From positions 806,001 through 870,000 of the forward strand of contig NZ_JAAHIH010000003.1 of NCBI RefSeq assembly GCF_010671925.1: a stretch of DNA of 64,000 nt, in the 5' to 3' direction. The notes under the pieces were generated by a model. The model did not search any database. It was not told the origin of the DNA and saw only the letters and a list, made by a program, of their open reading frames with translations. This stretch comes from Moorena sp. SIOASIH (GTDB taxonomy: Bacteria; Cyanobacteriota; Cyanobacteriia; Cyanobacteriales; Coleofasciculaceae). This document shows positions 55,900 through 64,000 of this stretch, piece after piece. Position numbers and translations under genes: made by a program. Positions within the stretch are counted from its first letter, which is position 1; each line of letters begins with the position of its first letter.

Positions 55900-56919
55900 A
55901 TGATTGGCTATCAATTTTTTTGGCAAAAGGTTTTAACAGCAACAGCGGTAACCGTTACCGTTGGCTTTGGTTCTATCAGTGGTGCGATCGCTCAATCCCT
56001 GACTGGTGCGGGAGCTACATTTCCTGAACCCCTTTATCGGCGTTACTTTAGAGAATACCAAGAACAAACAACAGATGTAAAGCTCAAATACAGTGCCATT
56101 GGCAGTGGTGGTGGGATTAGACGATTTCTGAATCAGTCCGTTGACTTAGGAGCGAGCAATGTAATTCCAACTCCTGTAGAGAGAAACTCAATGAAACGGG
56201 GTTTGTTGATGGTGCCAACGGCTGGGGGGTCTTTGGCTGTGGTTTATAATCTTCAAGGAATAACCACCGATGTTAAGCTATCCCGAGAAACTCTAGGTAA
56301 AATCTTCACAGGTCAAATTTCTAATTGGAAGCAAGTTAACTCCCGCCTGCCAAACCGTAAGATTCAAGTAGTTGTCCACTCAGGCACTAGCGGTACTAGC
56401 TTTATTTTTACTAAATATTTGAATGAAATTACTAATGGCAGAATCCGAGCCAGTAGAAAACCTAATTGGGGCTTTAAGGTCTTCTCTAGTGTTCCGGGAA
56501 ATGGACCAGTAGCTAGCGAAGTTAAGCGAATTGACGGTGCCATTGGCTATGTACCGGCGAGTTATGCTAAACAGCTTAACCTACCAATGGCCAGGCTGGA
56601 AAACCGAGCAGGTCGCTACGTCAAGCCTACCGTTGATCAAGCCAATAAAGCCCTAGCCAATGTGCAGTTCAATGATGACTTCACCATCGAAAATATAGAT
56701 GACCCAGAACAGGGATATCCAATTGTAGGTATAACTTGGCTGTTTCTCTACGAAAAGTATCCTAAACCAGAACTAGCCCAAGGGGTTAAAGACCTGATAA
56801 ATTGGATTCTGACTGAAGGTCAAGACTTGAACGAAGATCTACAGTACACTCGGATACCGGAAGATGTTGCTAACCGAGCCATCGAAGCTGTGAATAACAA
56901 CATCAGGGTTGTTCCATAG
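55900..56919 (+). CDS. pstS: Second PstS-type phosphate-binding protein
   Basis: 339 residues, clearly similar to the first PstS (GAGATFPEPLYRRYF, SAIGSGGGIRRF, SGTSGTSFIFTKYL, YPIVGITWLFLYEKYP). Signal peptide to about 31. It follows the composite element by about 105 bp. The porin gene starts 41 bp later and is probably co-transcribed. A recent paralogue or tandem duplication. Confidence 0.94.
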   Translation: MIGYQFFWQKVLTATAVTVTVGFGSISGAIAQSLTGAGATFPEPLYRRYFREYQEQTTDVKLKYSAIGSGGGIRRFLNQSVDLGASNVIPTPVERNSMKRGLLMVPTAGGSLAVVYNLQGITTDVKLSRETLGKIFTGQISNWKQVNSRLPNRKIQVVVHSGTSGTSFIFTKYLNEITNGRIRASRKPNWGFKVFSSVPGNGPVASEVKRIDGAIGYVPASYAKQLNLPMARLENRAGRYVKPTVDQANKALANVQFNDDFTIENIDDPEQGYPIVGITWLFLYEKYPKPELAQGVKDLINWILTEGQDLNEDLQYTRIPEDVANRAIEAVNNNIRVVP

Positions 56920-56960
56920 AACGACAAAATTCAACTTATTTTTGTTGTGTGAGGAGATTT

Positions 56961-58886
56961 GTGAAAAAATTTTGCGGTGGATTACCACTGACACCGATAG
57001 TACTTGGTGTCCATTTGGTAACCATTACCCCCGCTATGGCTGATAGCGAACCAGAAAACTTGACAGCAGATTGGTCAGATGTTAATACCAACCCAAAATA
57101 TCTAGCGCAAGAGTATCCAAAAACTCCCCCAAAAACTCCTGTAACCGACCAATTCCACCATCAACTGGAGTTTAAGACCACTACCTCTATTCCCAATTCT
57201 GGGATATCGACAGCTAGCTTGACTAATCTGGAGTCACCGCCAGACCTAGAGGTGGCAGACACTGTGAGTAATCCGTCCATGGGTCAGGTAGCACCGATTT
57301 CTAAACTATTAGACATCCCATCTACTCAGACTAATTCCAATAGTCTAGATAATAGTCCAGATAATAGTTTAGATATATCCCAAAACTTAGGTGTGACAGA
57401 CCCGTTGAGTAATGGACCAATGGAGCGGGTAACACCAGTTTATGAACTGTCTGATGTCCAACCTACGGATTGGGCTTACGAAGCACTACAGTCTTTGTTG
57501 AAGCGCTATAGATGCCTGACTGGTTACGAGGATGACACCTATCGCGGTAACCGTGCCCTGACTCGCTACGAGTTTGCTTTTGGCTTGAATTTTTGCCTAA
57601 ATCGGGTGAATGCCATGATTATTGGGAAAACAGCCAACTTGGTAACCGAAGCTGATTTAGCAGCAATGCAAAGGCTACAAGAAGAGTTCAGTGGTGAATT
57701 GGCTACTGTACAGGCTCGGGTCGATAACTTGGAAGGGCGGGTTACTTTCCTCGAAGACCACCAGTTTTCTACTACTACTATCTTGCGTGGGAGTGTAGAT
57801 ATTGCTCTAGCTACTGGCTTTGGCGGGAAAAAAGCAGTTCCTTCTGGTCAAAGCCCAACGGAAGATTTTGATGATACTAATACTCTGTTGGGAGGCCGGG
57901 CAATTCTCAACTTTGACACCAGTTTTACTGGTCGAGACCTTTTGCGCACTAGACTTCGGGCAGGGAATACCAGTAACTTTAGCACTGGTTTCACCGGCAC
58001 AGCCATGACAAAGTTTGGTTTTGCCACTAATACCGGCAATGATGTGAGATTAAACCAGCTGTTCTATCGGTTTCCCCTAGGTAATAAAGGTCTGGTATCT
58101 ATAGCAGCAGCAGGTCAGGGAGCAACTGCTTTGATTCCCACCCTCAATCCAGCATTTTCCATTTCCAGTTTTGGATTCAATAATTACATCTACGACTTGG
58201 GTTTTGGCGCTGGTGCTGGGATATACTATCAATTCAATGACCTGATTGCTACTGGAGCAGCGTATTACACTGGTTCTGCCTCTAATTCAGACTTTGGACT
58301 GTTCAATGGTGCCTTTGGTGCTTTGGCTCAGGTGACCCTTACTCCCTCTGATCGCTTTGGTATGGCCTTGACCTATGTCCGGTACTACTCTCCTGAAGCA
58401 GCCAACACTGCATCGTTTCTCGGTAGCGAATTCGCTCAATCTCCCTTTGGCTCAAATACAGCCACCTCATCAAATAGCTTAGGTGTATCCACTAGCTATC
58501 GATTTAGCGATCGCTTTACCCTAGGGGGTTGGCTTGGTTATAGCAATGCGATCGCAGAATCCTCACCCCGTAACAATGATTTCGATGGATCAACCGGATC
58601 AAAAGCAGATATTTGGAGCTGGGCAGTTACCGCAGCTTTCCCAGACATCGGAAAACTAGGCAGCCAGTTGAATCTCATAGTTGGCATGCCTCCGAGGCTA
58701 GCTAGTAATGATGTTGCTGGTCGTCGCGATCGGGATGTATCATACCATCTCGAACTGTCTTATCGCTACCCACTCACTGATAGAATCTTTATCACTCCTG
58801 GTGTTTTGGTGATTATCGATCCAGAACACAATGATGAAAATGATACCATTGGGGTTGGACTGCTGCGAACCCAGTTTAATTTCTAG
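56961..58886 (+). CDS. SLH-domain outer-membrane porin (iron uptake porin family)
   Basis: About 641 residues from GTG 56961, chosen because GAGGAG lies five bases upstream. Signal peptide, a low-complexity linker, one SLH domain (LSDVQPTDWAYEALQSLL, ALTRYEFAFGLN), a coiled-coil segment and a beta-barrel (OprB-like) ending in LLRTQFNF with terminal Phe. These are major cyanobacterial porins. Location after pstS suggests, by inference, a nutrient-linked role. Confidence 0.9.
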   Translation: MKKFCGGLPLTPIVLGVHLVTITPAMADSEPENLTADWSDVNTNPKYLAQEYPKTPPKTPVTDQFHHQLEFKTTTSIPNSGISTASLTNLESPPDLEVADTVSNPSMGQVAPISKLLDIPSTQTNSNSLDNSPDNSLDISQNLGVTDPLSNGPMERVTPVYELSDVQPTDWAYEALQSLLKRYRCLTGYEDDTYRGNRALTRYEFAFGLNFCLNRVNAMIIGKTANLVTEADLAAMQRLQEEFSGELATVQARVDNLEGRVTFLEDHQFSTTTILRGSVDIALATGFGGKKAVPSGQSPTEDFDDTNTLLGGRAILNFDTSFTGRDLLRTRLRAGNTSNFSTGFTGTAMTKFGFATNTGNDVRLNQLFYRFPLGNKGLVSIAAAGQGATALIPTLNPAFSISSFGFNNYIYDLGFGAGAGIYYQFNDLIATGAAYYTGSASNSDFGLFNGAFGALAQVTLTPSDRFGMALTYVRYYSPEAANTASFLGSEFAQSPFGSNTATSSNSLGVSTSYRFSDRFTLGGWLGYSNAIAESSPRNNDFDGSTGSKADIWSWAVTAAFPDIGKLGSQLNLIVGMPPRLASNDVAGRRDRDVSYHLELSYRYPLTDRIFITPGVLVIIDPEHNDENDTIGVGLLRTQFNF

Positions 58887-59535
58887 TGGGATGGTTCAAA
58901 ATATTCAACCGAAAACCCTCACTCCCAACCCAGATTTTTCCCAACCCTTTCCCGACCACACCCAATTACCAGAGTCGGATGGCACTTTTGTGTTCGCGGA
59001 GCGTGCCGTAGGCAAAAATTTTCAAGAGCATCCCCAAACTCTGCTCCTAACCGATTCAATTGGTTCAGTACTGCAACAGCTTCACCCTGATGGTCAGTAC
59101 ATCATTGGTCAAGATTGCGGCATCTACTGGCGAGAAACCGACCCCCCAGAGACAGGAGCCGAAGCTCCTGATTGGTTCTATATTCCGGATGTTTCCCCCA
59201 AGCTTGATGGTCAGATTCGTCGCTCCTACGTCCTTCGTAGGGAATACATTCCACCCCTGATTGCTATCGAACTGGCAAGCAGGGATGGGAGTGAGGAACG
59301 GGACAAAACATCACTGGCTCAGCTAGCAACTGTTACCCCTCAGACCAAGGATAAGAAAAAGGGTCAGCGTCCTGGTAAATTCTGGGTCTACCAAAACTTC
59401 CCGAAATGTGAGAGCCCTGTGTCTTTAGACCGGGGGTGAAACAGAGCGACTGGATTTATCCAGTCGTATCCCGAAAACGTGGAACTTTTCTGATATAAAT
59501 AGGTCATAATATATATAAGGAGGTGATAGCTTGCG

Positions 59536-60939
59536 ATGTACAAAACGATTCCTGTAAAAGCAACATTTACTGACGAAGAAAAAGCTTTCTGGCTGTTTCA
59601 GTGTGAAAACGCTAACAGTCTGTGGAATTGTGCGATATATTACTCCAAACAAAAACATTATAGTTGGCTAGAACAACAACCAGAAGCTTTTACTACTTAC
59701 TGGAAAGAAGACGTACTTCGCTACGGATGGAAAACCTATAAGTGTAGTGTAAAGTATGCCGAACTATGCAAAGAGCTGAAGAACAATCCCCATTACAAGG
59801 CGATGGCCGCCCAATCAGCACAGCAGACCCTTAAATCTGTGGCTGAATCAATCACAAGTTACAATCAGCTAGTTCCACTTTATTACAAGGGACAAGTAGA
59901 CAGGCCAAAGCTTCTTAGGTATAGAAATAAAGGAGGACTGGCTGCTGTTACTTTTCCGCGACAAGCCCTCACCTATAGAAAAGGATTATTTGATCCGTCT
60001 ATAAGTAAGGAAAGTAAGCCAGAATTATTAGGTTAAATTGTACTAGAAGCCCCAGAATTTATAGACCCAGACTGGGTTAAAGAGGTAACAATTCGCCCTT
60101 ACTATGGGCAACTATGGATTGATTGGGTAATAGATGATGGGAAACAACCAGTAGAACAAGATCCGAACCTAGACTATTCCCAGGCATGGAGTTTCGATCA
60201 CGGTGGCGATAACTGGTTGACTGGAGTTTCGACCCAAGGAAAGAGTCTGATAATTGATGGTCGTAAGCTCAAGTCAATGAACCAAGGATATGCCCGTCTT
60301 GTTGCGAAGTACAAAGCTGGAAAACCTGAGTTTTACTGGGATGCCAACCTTGATAGAGTTCAGAGGAAGCGTAATAATCAGATGCGCGATGCTGTCAATA
60401 AAGCGGCCAGATTTATCATCAACCGTTGTCAAAGCGATTCGGCAAAGCCGACGCTACGCGAACGTATCGGAAATCTTATTATTGGTTGGAATGAGGGGCA
60501 GAAAAATCGAACAAACATGGGGCGACGAGGAAATCAAAAGTTTGTGGTCATCCCCACCAAGAGATTAATAGAAAGACTAAAACAACTCTGTCGAGAATAT
60601 GGAATAAAACTAACAATTACTGAGGAAGCGTACACCAGTAAAGCGTCTTACCTTGACGACGACAGCCTCCCAAAACATGGTGAAAAACCCACAGGATGGA
60701 CACCGTCGGGCAAAAGGATGAAACGTGGATTGTATAAGTCTTCCAACGGTCACCTGGTTAACGCAGACTGCAACGGTGCAGCCAATATTGCCAGGAAAGT
60801 AACTGTACAGTTAGGACTCGACCTAACCAAGGCAGGTAGGGGAGCATTGACACTCCCGCACCGGTATGATCTGTTCACATCTCTGTCTAGATCGTACAGG
60901 AAAAGGAGTGAAGTCGCACGGTTTCAACCTGCGACGTAA
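59536..60939 (+). pseudogene. tnpB: tnpB with one in-frame stop
   Basis: Frames 59536-60036 and 60037-60939 are the same reading frame split by a single TAA at 60034-60036. Together they encode about 467 residues. RuvC motifs remain (SFDHGGDNWLTGV, ITEEAYTSKAS, HLVNADCNGAANIARK); no zinc-finger cysteines. A perfect AAGGAGGTGA ribosome-binding site lies at 59517-59526. A short repeat adds SDSAKPTLRE in frame near 60.45 kb. Confidence 0.88.
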
Positions 60940-60952
60940 CATCCTTTGAGAA

Positions 60953-60983
60953 TCCCCCGTGCTTTAGCTGGGGGAGATGTCAA
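60953..60983 (+). ncRNA. Right-end hairpin of element, omega-RNA 3' end
   Basis: TCCCCC(GTGCTTTAGCT)GGGGGA then GATGTCAA marks the likely 3' end of an omega-RNA. The adjoining guide would be Uma2-derived (TACGCCATATTTG). Confidence 0.45.
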
Positions 60984-61283
60984 TACGCCATATTTGTGAT
61001 CAAGGACAATGAACTAGAAGTATACAATCTCGTAAATGGATTCTATCAGAAAATGTCACCGAACGAACGGGGTCATTATCCGATTGCTCCTTTAAAAGTA
61101 GAACTGGGAAAATGGTCGGGAAGCTACCAGAATCAAACCCAAATCTGGCTGCGATGGTGGGATAGTGACGGTAATCTATTGCTGACAGGACAAGAACGAG
61201 CTGAAAAGGCGGAAGCTGAAGTGGCACGTCTGAGAGCGCTATTACAAGAACGGGGAATCGATCCAGATACGGTTTTGTAGGCC

Positions 61284-62640
61284 TTGACACTCCCCGGTCT
61301 AAAGACGCGGGGATTCTTCAATCATCGACTCGACTTGCTGAACCTGACCGGAATCAAGAACAGTAGAGGTCAAATCTCCTGAAGCGTTCGGATCTATGAT
61401 CCAGGTTCCGGTGTGCCCCACCGTACCCAAGGCTCGATTAAGAATGTTAACTGCGGCGTTGTGGTCGCGGTCTAATTTACAACCACATTTGCAAAAGTGA
61501 GTCCTAGTTGATAGTGACTTCTTCACGACCTCACCGCATTCAGAGCAGTTTTGACTTGTGTAAGCAGGATTCACTGCAACAGTTACTCTGCCAAATTTAG
61601 TCCCAAAATGCTCTAGCCATTTTCTAAATTGATACCAACCAGCATCATTAATAGATTTGGCGAGACAGTGATTTTTTACTAGATTTTTGACTCTTAAATC
61701 TTGCCTTACGGCACGCTGCGCGAACGTAGGCGACCAGGTCGTTAGACCGGATTACGCAACGTGCCAGTCTCTTGGCATGTTCTATGCGCTTCGCGCAGGC
61801 TTCGCCAACACGCTGCCTACTTATTTTAAGGTGCTGTCTGCCTAGTCTATTAATCGCTTTGTTACGATTGGATGAGCCTTTCTTTTTCCGAGAAACTCGA
61901 CGTTGATAGAACTTTAATCTTTTCTCCCCAGCTCTATAAAAACGGGGATTGGGTTCAGTTTTACCTCTGGAGTCGGTGTAGAACTCTTTTAGCCCCACAT
62001 CCAACCCTACGGTCGCATCAGCAGGTTTTAACTGCTCTTTCACATCAACAGAGATGCAAAACTGAATGTAGTAACCATCAGCCCTCTTGACTATGCGAAC
62101 TCGTTTAATCAACTTCTTATCGAAGCGCCACAAGTCCCATGTACCTTTGAGTTTTAACTTCCCAATTTCTTTCTTGTCGCTAAAGGTGATCGATTTATTG
62201 TCAGGGGATAACTTCCATCCTGACTGCTTGTATTCGACCGATCTACAATGCTTTTGAAACTTGGGGAAGCCTTTCTTGCCAGGTATTTTATTTTTGCAGT
62301 TTTCAAAGAAACGGGCGTTCGCGAAGCGTGGCCTACGGCCAATCGATGACCATGCCCTTTCAGCCGCAGCTTGTCGGGCAGTTGAGTTTAACTCGTTGGC
62401 AAAAGGGAAATTTTTGGCTAAAGTCTTGCAGTACTTATTTAAGTCGTACTTGCTTAACCCTTTGTTGTCCATCCACAAACGAAGGCAGCTATTTCGTACA
62501 AACTTAACAGTCCGAATAGCTTCGTCTATGGATTGATACTGTGCCTTATTTCCGTATGCTTTAAACTCAAGTATGATCATCATAAATCGACCTCTTTTGT
62601 TAGACTATTATGCTAACATTTTTATCACAACTATGCAAGT
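61284..62640 (-). mobile_element. Second TnpB-only element, right end next to Uma2
   Basis: The right end TTGACACTCCCCGG...CGCGGGGATTC (61284-61315) begins 4 bp after the Uma2 stop. The tnpB stop lies inside this hairpin. Left end beyond 62583 is not resolved. Confidence 0.65.
61299..62583 (-). pseudogene. tnpB: tnpB broken by short palindromic repeats
   Basis: A 311-residue N-terminal frame (61648-62583) and a 91-residue C-terminal frame (61299-61574) belong to one TnpB (VGLDVGLKEFYTD; CSECGEVVKKS, CKCGC, DRDHNAAVNIL). A 25-bp repeat at 61701-61725 shifts the frame after DLVAY; restoring it gives DLRVKNLVKNHCLAKSINDA. Two further 27-bp insertions (61783-61809, 62314-62340) keep the frame as VGEACAKRI and GRRPRFANA. 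Confidence 0.9.
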
Positions 62641-62707
62641 CTTTTATCTATATTTTTTCACTGCAAATCAAGTCGCATCGAGCCTACATCCCGGAGACGA
62701 AACCTTA

Positions 62708-62781
62708 GAATAGGGCAGCCTTAATCATAAAGTTTTAAACCTTTTATGCATAGCCGACCAACCATAAAGGCTGCCCTATTC
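62708..62781. other. Perfect 15-bp inverted repeat with inner stem
   Basis: GAATAGGGCAGCCTT (62708-62722) and AAGGCTGCCCTATTC (62767-62781) surround 44 nt holding a CATAAAG/CTTTTATG stem. It may be an RNA structure or the ends of a tiny element. Confidence 0.75.
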
Positions 62782-62796
62782 TTGCGGTAACTTCTA

Positions 62797-62824
62797 ACCC
62801 GGTTTAAAAACGCGGGGTTTTGGC
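62797..62824 (-). mobile_element. Right-end-like hairpin fragment
   Basis: ACCCGGTTTAAAAACGCGGGGT resembles the right ends at 27.7 and 61.28 kb (CCGGTYTAAARACGCGGGG). No tnpB adjoins it; likely a solo remnant. The region on to 63382 has CCCTGCT units (62973-62992) and a HIP1 site, no gene. Confidence 0.5.
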
Positions 62825-63382
62825 TTGTGGGAATTCCCATAAGTTTATTGAATCGGCTCGTTTGCCCGGTGTTGCAGCAATAGTAATTTATTTAATAAAA
62901 AATAAGAAGCCTAATTGATCACAGCGTTTTTCATAGCTATCGGGTACACAGCATTTTTTACCTCTTACCTGCTCCCTGCTCCCTGCTCCCTAAAATCCAA
63001 TAATTTGTACCTCAGCCAATTTAAAACTGCTGTAACTGCAACATCTCTTCAGATTTAGACTAGCAAAGACTTCGTCAATCTAGTCTTGGTAAAGAATGTT
63101 TCAATCCCGTATTTTCCTTCAAGTTATACTAGAGGTTTAAACACTGTTGAATCATGAACAGTGACAGTTTTTACTCAGGATTCAGCATTCAGGACTCAGC
63201 ACTATTGTCAACGGAAGTATTTTTGACAAAGGATTTAGGATTGCGATCGCATCAGGTTTACAGAACAGATATACTAGTCTAGGGGAAAGACCTTCGTATC
63301 AGCGGTTAACACCGCGCTCTTAGTGCGTTTTTCTTTCCCAGTGAATAGATACCAGGTTTCCAAACGTGACGGTAGATTTTTT

Positions 63383-64000
63383 GTGACCACCATAACCAAG
63401 ACCGAAGCAGTATCCCCAACTGCAACCGATAGTGTGGATTGGGAGCCCCCCATGCCACCAACCGATTTAATCTTTGATGATGGAGAACCTTTGGAGAGTG
63501 ACCGCCACCGCATAGCCATGAACGCCCTCATCCGGTCACTGCGCGTTGCTTTAGCTGACCGAGACGATTACTTTGTTGGGGGAAATATGTTTGTTTACTT
63601 CAGTAGTGAACAAGCACGAAACCGGGACTTTCGCGGGCCAGATTTCTTTGTAGTCTTGAATGTAGACGGTAGCCGAGAACGTCTTGGCTGGGTAGTATGG
63701 GAAGAACAAGGTCGCTACCCAGATGTGATAATCGAGCTGATGTCCCCCTCCACAAAGCAAGTTGATACAGGTAAAAAGAAGAGCATCTACTGCCAGACCT
63801 TCCGCACTCCAAATTATTTTGTCTACCAACCGTTTGACCCGGATTCATTGCAAGGATGGTATTTAGATATAGACAATGGCTACCAGGAGCTAACCCCAAA
63901 TGAACAAGGGTGGCTATGGTGTCAGCGCTTAGGCTTGTGGTTGGGACTATGGTCTGGAACCATTGAGGAAACCTCAGCAGTATGGCTGCGCTTTTATGAC
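63383..64000 (+). CDS. Uma2 family endonuclease, cut by window end
   Basis: An open frame of 206 codons from GTG 63383 running off the window. Contains PPTDLIFDDGEPLESDRHR, FVGGNMFVYFS, GPDFFVVLNVDG, YPDVIIELMSPST and FRTPNYFVYQPFDPDSLQGW, matching Uma2 (DUF820). The acidic/Lys core (PDFF, VIIELMSPST) is intact. A second Uma2 gene 2 kb from the interrupted one. The start is not certain; no strong ribosome-binding site. Confidence 0.88.
   Translation, partial: MTTITKTEAVSPTATDSVDWEPPMPPTDLIFDDGEPLESDRHRIAMNALIRSLRVALADRDDYFVGGNMFVYFSSEQARNRDFRGPDFFVVLNVDGSRERLGWVVWEEQGRYPDVIIELMSPSTKQVDTGKKKSIYCQTFRTPNYFVYQPFDPDSLQGWYLDIDNGYQELTPNEQGWLWCQRLGLWLGLWSGTIEETSAVWLRFYD

Larger units (their letters stand above)
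59412..60983 (+). mobile_element. TnpB-only IS200/IS605-group element inside Uma2
   Basis: Left side: hairpin CGACTGGA/TCCAGTCG (59447-59466). An extra right-end-like motif TGTCTTTAGACCGGGGG (59420-59436) lies beside it. Right end: TCCCCC/GGGGGA hairpin (60953-60975) and terminal TGTCAA at 60983. The left boundary is approximate. Confidence 0.75.
58891..61280 (+). pseudogene. Uma2 family endonuclease gene, interrupted
   Basis: The 5' part (58891 to about 59411; IYWRETDPPETGAEAP, DWFYIPDVSPKLDG, PPLIAIELASRDGSEE) and 3' part (60984-61280; YAIFVIKDNELEVYNL, WLRWWDSDGNLLLTGQERAE) reconstitute one Uma2 protein. A TnpB element separates them at the GKFWVYQ region. An extra eight residues (FAERAVGK) near position 35 derive from a short palindromic repeat. 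Uma2 is a PD-(D/E)XK nuclease-like family of unknown role. Confidence 0.9.

Noticed and set aside
63099..63115. GTTTCAATCCC, the typical 3' part of some CRISPR repeats
   Set aside because: Single occurrence, no array.

Overview
The window comes from a cyanobacterial chromosome. Direct evidence is apcD (allophycocyanin-B), ycf23, ycf51, cobM, PEP carboxylase, glcE/glcF, an SLH-domain porin and frequent HIP1 (GCGATCGC) octamers. The density of 7-bp tandem repeats, TnpB elements, NACHT ATPases and Uma2 proteins, with an Sfp/HetI-type phosphopantetheinyl transferase, suggests a large-genome filamentous marine cyanobacterium of the Moorena/Coleofasciculus kind. That assignment is inference. No rRNA or tRNA gene was recognised.

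Layout. 0-9 kb: FkbM methyltransferase, glycolate oxidase subunits glcE and glcF split by repeat arrays, small conserved genes, an RsbW-like ATPase, rlmD and apcD. 9-17 kb: two hypothetical proteins, an intein-bearing UvrD/PcrA helicase, recR, a response regulator and a phosphopantetheinyl transferase. 17-31 kb: an intact TnpB element directly upstream of ppc, a Ser/Thr kinase, ycf23, a DegT aminotransferase, fetB, ycf51, ychF, a holin-like protein and cobM. 31-35 kb: small enzymes and very long repeat arrays. 35-45 kb: an accessory, defence-like stretch with a NACHT-HEAT ATPase, an AAA15/RloA-like ATPase, two DUF488 proteins and a dual-OB protein. 45-53 kb: DUF389 protein, truncated AI-2E transporter, M15 peptidase, serine hydrolase and a second NACHT ATPase with a Gly-Leu-Met membrane region. 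53-59 kb: two pstS genes and an outer-membrane porin. 59-64 kb: a Uma2 gene broken by a TnpB element, a second decayed TnpB element and an intact Uma2 gene cut by the window end.

The most unusual content is the repeat layer. (1) Nearly every intergenic region holds tandem arrays whose unit is 7 bp, rarely 8 or 15 bp. (2) A composite mobile element recurs about eight times. It has ends resembling GTAAGCATTCAGC / GCTGAATGCTTAC, a core containing TTTTATTCAAAAGC, and arms made of heptamer repeats. Two copies are flanked by perfect 8-bp direct repeats (ACTGCTAT at 46.6/46.8 kb; ATTGTTAT at 55.6/55.8 kb), which is direct evidence of transposition. (3) A short palindromic repeat (GTTCGCGTAGCGTGGCC and variants) sits between genes and also inside coding sequences: ppc, Uma2, and two TnpB genes. 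It is in frame in most of these but breaks the frame once. (4) Repeat arrays supply the stop codons of at least three genes.

Functional links are modest. glcE/glcF belong to glycolate oxidation, the pstS pair plus porin probably to nutrient uptake, and the DUF488/DUF488/dual-OB genes form a same-strand group. The two NACHT proteins and the AAA15 ATPase are candidates for antiviral or conflict systems, by inference only.
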